DNA of 6,486 bases from assembly GCA_051745395.1 (NCBI GenBank), contig JBNJEA010000160.1, positions 1 to 6,486 on the forward strand, written 5' to 3'. A program made the position numbers and the translations under genes. The DNA is from JBNJEA01 sp051745395 (GTDB lineage: Bacteria > Desulfobacterota > Desulfobacteria > Desulfobacterales > Desulfosalsimonadaceae). The notes beneath the pieces are model-generated. The model saw only the letters and a list, made by a program, of their open reading frames with translations, ran no database searches and was not told the DNA's origin. This document shows, piece by piece, positions 1 through 4,759 of this stretch (its first letter is position 1; each line of letters begins with the position of its first letter).

Positions 1-330
1 CTGGCCCGGGAGCTGGCCCGCCGCGGCACAGGAAAAACCGTCTATATCCTGGATGAACCCACCACCGGCCTTCACATGGATGACATCAACAAGCTGCTCG
101 CCGTGTTAAACCGGCTGGTGGAAGCGGGCAATACGGTGATTGTCATCGAGCACAACCTGGATGTGATCAAGTATGCCGACTACGTAATCGATCTGGGCCC
201 GGAAGGCGGCGAGAAGGGCGGATACGTCGTGGCCGCCGGCACGCCGGAAGCCGTGTCCCAAGTGGAGCAATCGTATACGGGGCAGTATCTGCGGAAGGCG
301 GGGATAGGGAGGGAGGGGTATGAGGTGTGA
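1..330 (+). CDS. uvrA: UvrA, excinuclease ABC subunit A (3' end only)
   Basis: This is the C-terminal 109 residues of UvrA, the DNA-damage-recognition ATPase of nucleotide excision repair, which loads UvrB at lesions in the cytoplasm. The reading frame is open from base 1, so the start lies outside the window; the full protein is usually about 940 residues. Visible here is the end of the second ABC ATPase domain: the Walker B and D-loop segment YILDEPTTGLH at fragment residues 15-25, and the H-loop motif VIEHNLDVIK with His51. The conserved DLGPEGG stretch and a GTPEAV segment follow. These motifs make the identity very secure. The last nine residues (GIGREGYEV) are encoded by a G-rich run and the first unit of a tandem repeat, and they do not resemble the usual UvrA tail. 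The TGA stop at 328-330 lies within the second repeat unit. The gene converges on atpE across a shared terminator. Confidence 0.97.
   Translation: MARELARRGTGKTVYILDEPTTGLHMDDINKLLAVLNRLVEAGNTVIVIEHNLDVIKYADYVIDLGPEGGEKGGYVVAAGTPEAVSQVEQSYTGQYLRKAGIGREGYEV
300..318 (+). other. G-quadruplex-type motif at the end of uvrA
   Basis: Four runs of three or four G are separated by loops of three, one and one bases (GGGG-ATA-GGG-A-GGG-A-GGGG). This satisfies the standard G3+N1-7 quadruplex rule with very short loops. It lies on the coding strand, so it would be present in the uvrA mRNA just before the stop codon. Folding is inferred from the pattern only. Confidence 0.6.
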
Positions 331-376
331 GGTGTGAGGTATAAGGTATAAGGTGTGAGGTATAAGGTGTGAGGTT
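321..376. repeat. 7-bp tandem repeat array, eight units of TRAGGTR-type sequence
   Basis: Eight consecutive 7-mers can be read without gaps: TGAGGTG, TGAGGTG, TGAGGTA, TAAGGTA, TAAGGTG, TGAGGTA, TAAGGTG, TGAGGTT. Most variation is G/A at positions 2 and 7. The array begins inside the last uvrA codons, and its second unit provides the TGA stop. Because seven is not a multiple of three and each unit starts TGA or TAA, the array contains stops in all three forward frames. It continues into degenerate purine-rich sequence to about 400. Such arrays usually arise by replication slippage. No protein-binding role can be read from it. Confidence 0.9.
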
Positions 377-434
377 CGGGTATAAGGGGGAAGGAAGGGA
401 TGCGGAATCGATTGAAGTGCGGTCACTGTTTGGC

Positions 435-458
435 TCAGTCCCTCAGTCCCTCAGTCCC
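435..458. repeat. 8-bp tandem repeat, three perfect copies of TCAGTCCC
   Basis: Three identical head-to-tail copies of TCAGTCCC sit immediately before the terminator hairpin. The unit is unrelated to the 7-bp array about 60 bp upstream, so this 210-bp gap between convergent genes contains two independent short tandem arrays. Confidence 0.85.
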
Positions 459-460
459 TT

Positions 461-508
461 AAAGAAAAAGGCCGCCTCCGGTAAAAACCGGAAGCGGCCT
501 TTTTCTTT
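461..508. terminator. Bidirectional intrinsic terminator between uvrA and atpE
   Basis: A perfect 15-bp outer stem pairs 461-475 with 494-508. After one C/A mismatch the inner stem TCCGGT/ACCGGA (477-482 with 487-492) closes a four-base AAAA loop. The GC-rich core is flanked by an A-rich tract on one side and a T-rich tract (ctttttcttt) on the other, so either strand gives a hairpin followed by a U-rich run. It lies between two converging genes and would end both uvrA (+) and the atp operon (minus). Confidence 0.93.
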
Positions 509-539
509 TGTGAAACGAAACGGCTTTTTCAGGTACGGC

Positions 540-821
540 TTAGGCGCCGAGCAGTTTCGTGACCGTACCGGCCATCGGTGTCGCATAAATCAAAATCAGC
601 GAGACAACGAGGGCGTAAATACACAGGGACTCGATCATCGCCAGACCGATCAGCATGGTCACGGTAACCTTGCCGGAAGATTCCGGGTTGCGGGCAATGC
701 CTTCAACGGCGGACCGGAGCCCGATGCCCTGGGCGATGCCGCAACCGAATGCGGCAATTGCGATGCCGAAACCGGCTGCTGTGACTGTGGCGACAAAAAA
801 TTCAAGTGCTGCAGCTTCCAT
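540..821 (-). CDS. atpE: ATP synthase F0 c subunit, with Na+-type ion-binding residues
   Basis: This 93-residue protein is the proteolipid that forms the rotating c ring of the F1F0 ATP synthase in the inner membrane. It is a two-helix hairpin: helix 1 at about 8-34, a polar loop at 36-50 with the typical ARNPE segment, and helix 2 at about 53-80 carrying the ion-binding carboxylate Glu64. Beyond Glu64 it has Gln31 in helix 1 and Ser65 and Tyr69 after the glutamate. The Gln-to-Glu spacing of 33 and the ESxxxY pattern match those of the Na+-translocating rings of Ilyobacter tartaricus and Propionigenium modestum (comparison from memory). Na+ coupling is therefore inferred, not shown. Helix 1 has an A24-x-G26-x-G28-x-A30 packing motif instead of four glycines. 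The ATG at 821 is preceded by a near-perfect ribosome binding site. It is the last gene of the F0 operon and ends before the bidirectional terminator. Confidence 0.97.
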   Translation of the reverse strand: MEAAALEFFVATVTAAGFGIAIAAFGCGIAQGIGLRSAVEGIARNPESSGKVTVTMLIGLAMIESLCIYALVVSLILIYATPMAGTVTKLLGA

Positions 822-827
822 GTGACA

Positions 828-836
828 ACCTCCTTT
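828..836 (-). promoter_or_regulatory. Very strong ribosome binding site of atpE
   Basis: Read on the minus strand this is AAAGGAGGT, a nine-base perfect complement to the 3' end of 16S rRNA, six bases before the atpE ATG. It is the strongest such site in the window and suits the c subunit, which is needed at about 10-15 copies per enzyme against one a subunit. Confidence 0.9.
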
Positions 837-936
837 AGTTAGTAATTACGGCTTCTTCCAAAATTTCCTTTTTACGTAAAAGAAAAACCTTTATATACGG
901 TACCCCTTTGGCATTTGGCGCGGGGCGCTTTGACGT
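837..936 (-). promoter_or_regulatory. Long atpB-atpE spacer, possible atpE expression leader
   Basis: The other atp genes here are separated by 1 and 22 bases, but 115 bases separate atpB from atpE. Just after the atpB stop lies a small GC hairpin (GCGC-CCC-GCGC on the minus strand, 918-928) with no U tract. It is followed by an AU-rich stretch with a TATATAAA element (891-898) that could act as a -10 box, though no good -35 is visible, and a palindrome TTTTACGTAAAA (870-881). It may hold an internal promoter, an mRNA processing site or a translation-enhancing leader that raises atpE output. The sequence cannot decide between these. Confidence 0.35.
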
Positions 937-1626
937 TTAATGGGCTTCTTCCATGGCGCCGGCAAAATACATGACCGATAGCAGGTAGAAAATAAATGCC
1001 TGGACAAATGCCACGAAAATCCCCATGGCCATGATCGGCAACGGGGCGAAAAAGGCCCCGGCGAGCATGAAAAGAATGCCGAGCACGAGCTCGTGGCCCA
1101 TCATGTTGCCGAAAAGCCGGAAGGACAACGACAGCACCCGGGCAAAGTGGCCGATGATTTCAATGGGCATGATAATCGGGATCATCCACCAGATGGGTCC
1201 GGTGAAATGCTTGACATAATGGATGCCGTGGAACTTGATGCCGATATACTGGGTGACGATAAAAACCGGGATGGCCATGGAGGCCGTGGTATTCAAGTTG
1301 GCCGTCGGCGGAAAGAAGCCAGGGACCAGTCCGATGACATTGGATATGAAGATGTAGATAAAAAGGGTGGCCACGAATGGAAAAAACCAGCGGCCTTCCT
1401 CGCCGGCCACATCGACCGTAAATTCCTCGATCCCGGAAATGATCAGTTCAAACACGTTTTGCTTCTTGTTGGGCACAATGCTGATGGTCCTGGCGCCGAT
1501 GGCCCCCAGAATGATCAGCAGCGCCATGACAACCCAGGCATAGATGATATGCGGATTTTCATGGGCAAAATGTTCCAAGCCGATGAGTTCAAACAGCTTT
1601 CCGAAAATTAGATAGGGATGTTCCAC
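937..1626 (-). CDS. atpB: ATP synthase F0 a subunit
   Basis: This 229-residue protein is the stator a subunit, which forms the two ion half-channels against the c ring in the inner membrane. Hydrophobic helices lie at about 28-50, 82-103, 116-133, 145-170, 180-200 and 203-225. The family signature SLSFRLFGNM contains the essential stator arginine, Arg170, equivalent to E. coli Arg210. His178-Glu179 follow it, and Gln209 lies in the last helix. The PTANLNTT segment at 107-114 is also typical. The start is a GTG at 1624-1626, supported by AAGGAGG nine bases upstream (1636-1642) and by the MEHP-type N terminus. It begins one base after the atpI stop, so its ribosome binding site lies within atpI and translation is probably coupled. 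The length is normal and nothing appears broken. Confidence 0.97.
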   Translation of the reverse strand: MEHPYLIFGKLFELIGLEHFAHENPHIIYAWVVMALLIILGAIGARTISIVPNKKQNVFELIISGIEEFTVDVAGEEGRWFFPFVATLFIYIFISNVIGLVPGFFPPTANLNTTASMAIPVFIVTQYIGIKFHGIHYVKHFTGPIWWMIPIIMPIEIIGHFARVLSLSFRLFGNMMGHELVLGILFMLAGAFFAPLPIMAMGIFVAFVQAFIFYLLSVMYFAGAMEEAH

Positions 1627-1627
1627 T

Positions 1628-2014
1628 TCAGACCGCCTCCTTGCTTATGAGTTTGGTAAATTCCCGGATAGTGCCAAGAATGATACTTGCCACGACGACA
1701 GACAGGCCGATAAACAGGCCCAGCGGGTGGACCACCTCGGCGGCAATCAGCAGAAAAAGGATGACGCCGCTGATGATAAAGCGGATGTAATACTTGACCA
1801 GTACGGCATTCGGCGACGCCAGGTGCGGGGGTGTTAAAGCGCCTTTGAGCGTACGGTACAGCATCTGGAAATTCATCACGGCGATCAGGCCGCCGGCAAT
1901 GATGCCGGATGCCGTTTCCGGCGACGCAATAATGATTCCGGCCGTACTGGCTGCTGCAAACAGTATCCAGTTCGTCCACATGATAAATTTTAAGAGCCGC
2001 TGTTGAACAACCAT
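1628..2014 (-). CDS. atpI: ATP synthase subunit I (AtpI-type F0 assembly protein)
   Basis: This is a 128-residue membrane protein of the ATP synthase subunit I family, encoded just upstream of atpB as is usual. Members help assemble the c ring and are not part of the finished enzyme. Four hydrophobic segments are visible at about 10-29, 36-52, 76-92 and 97-115. The KYYIRF motif at 74-79 after the second hairpin is typical of the family. The assignment rests on topology, size and position, because the family is weakly conserved. The ATG at 2014 has no clear Shine-Dalgarno sequence and lies 22 bases after the atpZ stop. The start region contains a tandem 14-bp duplication that places a second, out-of-frame ATG 14 bases upstream. 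The next in-frame ATG (codon 12) also lacks a ribosome binding site, so the first start is kept. Confidence 0.88.
   Translation of the reverse strand: MVVQQRLLKFIMWTNWILFAAASTAGIIIASPETASGIIAGGLIAVMNFQMLYRTLKGALTPPHLASPNAVLVKYYIRFIISGVILFLLIAAEVVHPLGLFIGLSVVVASIILGTIREFTKLISKEAV
1636..1642 (-). promoter_or_regulatory. Ribosome binding site deciding the GTG start of atpB
   Basis: AAGGAGG on the minus strand lies inside the 3' end of atpI, nine bases before a GTG codon. No ATG is available in frame near it, so this site is the main support for the GTG start. Confidence 0.85.
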
Positions 2015-2028
2015 GGTTGAACTACCAT
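2001..2028 (-). repeat. Tandem 14-bp duplication covering the atpI start codon
   Basis: On the minus strand ATGGTAGTTCAACC (2028-2015) is followed directly by ATGGTTGTTCAACA (2014-2001), with 12 of 14 bases identical. Both copies begin with ATG and would translate MVVQ, but they are in different frames. The upstream ATG opens a 12-codon frame ending in TAA that overlaps the start of atpI. Confidence 0.8.
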
Positions 2029-2036
2029 ATCTGACG

Positions 2037-2255
2037 TTATAGCTTTCTGCTTTTTTTCATGGCTTTCATCAGATTGCCAAATCCCGCAGCTATGCCGAAG
2101 CCGAGAAAAATAAACATAAATACCGGGGTGGTGTCAAAAAGTTTGTCTAAACCCAACCCGATAAACAGGCCGATAAAAATTGCAAGCGCAACGGAAATGC
2201 CCAGGCTGCTGTAATACGCAAGCTCTTTGAGCATGAATTTGGTTTCTTTTTGCAT
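2037..2255 (-). CDS. atpZ: AtpZ-like small F0 gene product (ATPase gene 1 family)
   Basis: This 72-residue membrane protein is the first gene of the F0 operon. It has two hydrophobic helices, at about 13-34 and 45-62, joined by a short loop with LGLDKLFDTTP and ending in a basic tail (KAMKKSRKL). The GLxLD...PxF...G...G pattern and its position ahead of atpI-atpB-atpE match the AtpZ / ATPase gene 1 family. That family has been proposed to cooperate with AtpI in c-ring assembly or in Mg2+/Ca2+ supply; the function is not firmly settled. The ATG at 2255 is supported by GGAAGG five bases upstream, whereas the internal ATG at codon 8 has no site. The ribosome binding site lies in the loop and stem of a perfect 7-bp hairpin, so initiation may be controlled. 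Identity is from pattern recognition of a short protein. Confidence 0.85.
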   Translation of the reverse strand: MQKETKFMLKELAYYSSLGISVALAIFIGLFIGLGLDKLFDTTPVFMFIFLGFGIAAGFGNLMKAMKKSRKL

Positions 2256-2274
2256 TTTCGCCTTCCGGGCGAAA
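2256..2274 (-). promoter_or_regulatory. Hairpin enclosing the atpZ ribosome binding site
   Basis: Read on the minus strand, TTTCGCC-CGGAA-GGCGAAA forms a perfect 7-bp stem with a five-base loop and ends immediately before the ATG. The Shine-Dalgarno GGAAGG (2261-2266) is split between loop (GGAA) and stem (GG). The structure would partly mask the site in the leader of the whole F0 operon mRNA. Its formation and regulatory role are inferred. Confidence 0.55.
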
Positions 2275-2297
2275 TTTGATTCACATTAAAAAAGGCT

Positions 2298-2326
2298 TTC
2301 CTACCACAGGTAGTTGATTGGGTCAA
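2298..2326 (-). promoter_or_regulatory. Candidate promoter for the atpZ-I-B-E operon
   Basis: On the minus strand TTGACC (2326-2321) is followed after 17 bases by TAGGAA (2303-2298). The -35 box matches five of six consensus bases and the -10 box only three of six. The spacer contains a CTACC-ACA-GGTAG inverted repeat (2301-2313), and the -35 overlaps a second, TTGA-TTGGG-TCAA (2314-2326). Either could be an operator. The assignment is weak. Confidence 0.3.
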
Positions 2327-2398
2327 TAAAAAAGCAACCCCGCCCCACTGATCCGCGATGTAAATACAACAAGCATCCGGGCCCTATGGTAAAAACAT

Positions 2399-2427
2399 TT
2401 GACACCGCCTTTGCGAAACAATAAATC
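2399..2427 (+). promoter_or_regulatory. Candidate promoter of the sensor kinase gene, close to its ATG
   Basis: A perfect -35 TTGACA (2399-2404) is followed after exactly 17 bases by TAAATC (2422-2427), a poor -10 box. Only seven bases then separate it from the ATG at 2435, so transcription would start at or next to the start codon. No Shine-Dalgarno sequence is present upstream of that ATG, which fits a leaderless mRNA. Confidence 0.45.
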
Positions 2428-2434
2428 CTAACAC

Positions 2435-4363
2435 ATGAATACTTTTGTTTGCGCGCTTTTTACGGATTCACGCACTCGCGAGACAATGCGCGAAGTGATC
2501 GAGGGCCCGGGACATGCCTTTTCTGCCGGCACGGATTGGCGTCTGCTCGAAGACGGCAGTCGGGGGCAGCCGGATCTGCTGGTCGTGGATTGTTCTGAAC
2601 CGACGATGCGACAAGGACGGGAAATCGAGCGCATCCAAGACCGGTTCCCGGACGCGGAAATCATGCTCGTTGCCGAAGCCGACCGGATAAAAGGCCTCAT
2701 GGACCGGTTTAAATCCGGTATCAGGGAATATCTCGCCAAACCCGTGGATGGTACCGCCTTTGAGGTGGCCGTTGCCCGGGTCATGGAAAAGCGCTCGCTG
2801 CACACCCGGGTCCGGGAGCTCGAAGATACCATCGAAAACTATCCGGAACAAAGCGCCGCTGATTTGCTCGAAACCGAGCGGTTTATCGTCGTCAAGCAGC
2901 TTGTTGACAAGCTTTCGTATTTTATCGCCCAGATTGCCCAGGATGTGGAGGACGGGGTCAAGTATTTTCACAGCACGCCTTATTTTGTGGCCATTCACAA
3001 CTGCGATCAGCAAATTATTGCAAATGACGGGATGTTTCAGAAGTATTTCGGAAACCGCGTCGGCAGCAACAGCTGGGAGATTTATTACGGAAAGACCGCA
3101 TCGCCGGAACACTGTCCGGTCGGCAGGACCATTGAAACCGGCATGGTACAGCGCATCCCCGCGGTGGTGCGCTACAGCAGCGGGGAAAAAACGCCGGTGA
3201 TTGCGCACACGGCGCCGATTTATAACAACAACGGCCGGATGGCGTTGATTCTGGAGGTCATGACCGGCACCCGGGAAATCAAGCGCCTTCGTAAGGAACT
3301 GCGGACCACCCAGCAGAAATACCAGAAGCTGTTTGACGAAGTGCCCGACTATATCGCGGTGCTGGACCGCAAATTCCGGGTAAACGCCGTGAATCGACGG
3401 TTTAAGGACGAGTTCGGCGATCCGGCGGGCGGCAACTTTTTTGATATTTTTACCAAGGAAACGTTTTCCGGGCAGGATTGCCCCCCGGTCAAGACCCTGG
3501 CCGACGGCGGATCGCACCAGGTGGAAACCGAACTGATTACCCGGGACGGCAGGCGATTTAAGGCCATTTTGTCCAGCTCGCCGGTGACCACCCACACGGG
3601 CAAGATCATCCAGGTGATCGTGATATTCAAGGATGTCACCGAACTGCGGCAACTCGAAGACAACCTCTCCACACTGGGGCTGATGTTTAGCGTGATTTCG
3701 CACAACATCAAAAACGTGCTCACCGGCTTAGACGCCGGTCTCTACCATATCGACCGGGGGTTTTACAAAAACGTGCCCGGCGAGATTGAAGAGGGCATGG
3801 AGGTGGCCGGTCTCATGGTCGAGCGCATCCGGAAATTGATTCTCGATGTGCTGTATTATGCCAAGCCCCGGGAGCTGCAGTTGCAGCGCGTCGATGTGGC
3901 CGATCTGATAGACGAGGTGGGCCGTCAGATACAGCCCAAAATGGGGGCCCGAAACATTGCCTTTGAATACCGCCTTACCGGAGCGTCTGTCGAATTTGAA
4001 GTCGATCCGGAAATTTTCCGTTCCATCCTGATCAACCTGCTCGAAAACGCCATGGAAGCCTGCATGGATCCGCGGGTGGACCGCGAATGCTATGTCCGCT
4101 TCACCGCGGAAACGGCTGCGGACCAGGTCCGGTTTGATGTGATTGACAACGGCTGCGGGATGGACGCATCGCAGAAAAACAAAATTTTCAGTAAATTTTA
4201 CTCCTCCAAGGGCCACAAGGGCACCGGCCTGGGCCTGTTTATCGCCCGGCAGGTGATTGCCCGCCACGGCGGCAATGTCGAGGTGGAATCCAGCCCGGGC
4301 GAAGGGTCGCATTTTACCCTTACTATGCCCCTGCATCCGCAGCAATCTCAGAACATAGAGTAA
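2435..4363 (+). CDS. Cytoplasmic sensor histidine kinase: receiver-like domain, two PAS domains, HisKA-like and HATPase
   Basis: This 642-residue protein has no signal peptide or membrane segment and should sense an internal signal and autophosphorylate. Residues 1-120 resemble a receiver domain, with Asp52 (LLVVDCSEP), Lys102 (EYLAKPVD) and one acidic pocket residue, Asp11. The usual switch Thr/Ser is Val79, so its phospho-switch looks degenerate. PAS domains follow at about 175-276 and 295-400. Both contain a C-P-x3-T-[IL]-x2-G motif (Cys227, Cys349), which may bear on redox or ligand sensing. The phosphoacceptor helix has VISHNIKNVL with His423; Asn replaces the usual acidic residue after His and Val the usual Pro. 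The ATPase domain is complete: N box NLLENAMEA (534-542), G1 DNGCGM (571-576), F box KIFSKFYSSK and G2 GTGLGL (596-601). The ATG lacks a ribosome binding site. No partner response regulator is in the window. Target pathway unknown. Confidence 0.93.
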   Translation: MNTFVCALFTDSRTRETMREVIEGPGHAFSAGTDWRLLEDGSRGQPDLLVVDCSEPTMRQGREIERIQDRFPDAEIMLVAEADRIKGLMDRFKSGIREYLAKPVDGTAFEVAVARVMEKRSLHTRVRELEDTIENYPEQSAADLLETERFIVVKQLVDKLSYFIAQIAQDVEDGVKYFHSTPYFVAIHNCDQQIIANDGMFQKYFGNRVGSNSWEIYYGKTASPEHCPVGRTIETGMVQRIPAVVRYSSGEKTPVIAHTAPIYNNNGRMALILEVMTGTREIKRLRKELRTTQQKYQKLFDEVPDYIAVLDRKFRVNAVNRRFKDEFGDPAGGNFFDIFTKETFSGQDCPPVKTLADGGSHQVETELITRDGRRFKAILSSSPVTTHTGKIIQVIVIFKDVTELRQLEDNLSTLGLMFSVISHNIKNVLTGLDAGLYHIDRGFYKNVPGEIEEGMEVAGLMVERIRKLILDVLYYAKPRELQLQRVDVADLIDEVGRQIQPKMGARNIAFEYRLTGASVEFEVDPEIFRSILINLLENAMEACMDPRVDRECYVRFTAETAADQVRFDVIDNGCGMDASQKNKIFSKFYSSKGHKGTGLGLFIARQVIARHGGNVEVESSPGEGSHFTLTMPLHPQQSQNIE

Positions 4364-4388
4364 AAGCGCGTTTTTCGATTTTGCGGGC

Positions 4389-4742
4389 TTATCGGCCGGT
4401 TTGGCGGGATTGCGCCGAGGGGCGGCCGTAGTGTTCGAAGATCGAAAACAACGCAAACCACTCCATGGGGTGCTTGAATGCAACGCCCAACCCCGCCGGA
4501 TCATGGCGGGCGATGTAGCCTTCGGTTTCCATGGTGATTTTGCTGTTCGGGGCGGTGATGATGACTTCGACCCGGCAGGGCGTTTCAATGGCAATGGCTA
4601 TGTCGGTTTCCACGAAGATGCCGTTCATGCTGATGTTTTTCATCCGGGCTTCCAGCACCGTATCAATGGTTGTAAAATGCAACAGCGCCTGGGTTTCAAA
4701 ATGGATGCGCAGCCGTTTTCGTTTTTCTGCATTAGTTTCCAT
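4389..4742 (-). CDS. PilZ-domain protein, probable c-di-GMP receptor
   Basis: This 117-residue single-domain protein resembles PilZ receptors, which bind cyclic di-GMP and adjust motility, exopolysaccharide or gene output. Both binding motifs are visible: RxxxR near the N terminus (Arg8 and Arg12 within KRKRLR) and NxSxxG at 36-41 (NISMNG). A GVAF segment near residue 88 is also typical of the barrel end. There are no membrane segments or further domains, so what it controls cannot be read. The ATG at 4742 lies 17 bases after the stop of the 83-residue gene and has no good ribosome binding site, so the two are probably one transcript with coupled translation. Its stop lies only 25 bases from the end of the convergent kinase gene, and no strong terminator is visible in that gap. 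The spacing to the kinase does not by itself show a functional link. Confidence 0.88.
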   Translation of the reverse strand: METNAEKRKRLRIHFETQALLHFTTIDTVLEARMKNISMNGIFVETDIAIAIETPCRVEVIITAPNSKITMETEGYIARHDPAGLGVAFKHPMEWFALFSIFEHYGRPSAQSRQTGR

Positions 4743-4759
4743 GGGCTTGTATGCTGGAC

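Noticed and set aside
106..426. A 106-codon minus-strand frame over the uvrA end and the repeat array
   Set aside because: Its N-terminal region is a LIP/HTS-type peptide repeat produced by reading the 7-bp array, and the rest is antisense to conserved UvrA sequence.
321..458. The short tandem repeats as a CRISPR array
   Set aside because: Units are 7 and 8 bp with no spacers, so they are simple tandem repeats.
369..842. A 157-codon plus-strand frame through the terminator and across atpE
   Set aside because: It reads through the terminator hairpin and antisense to atpE; no ribosome binding site or family resemblance.
1608..1979. A 123-codon minus-strand frame overlapping atpI
   Set aside because: It is a frame-shifted reading of atpI DNA, Arg/Pro-rich with no hydrophobic segments; the AtpI frame has clear membrane helices.
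2468..3703. A 411-codon open frame on the minus strand inside the kinase gene
   Set aside because: It lies entirely antisense to a kinase with clear REC, PAS and ATPase motifs. Its translation is His/Arg/Pro/Val-rich without recognisable domains, as expected of a shadow frame in GC-rich DNA.
4364..4388. A terminator between the convergent kinase and PilZ genes
   Set aside because: Only a four-base AAGC/GCTT pairing can be found, with no stable GC stem and T tract; not enough to call.
3728..4594. A 288-codon minus-strand frame spanning the kinase 3' end and part of the PilZ gene
   Set aside because: It crosses the kinase stop and overlaps the PilZ gene in another frame. The composition is low-complexity basic and no motif is visible; the PilZ and kinase frames explain the DNA.
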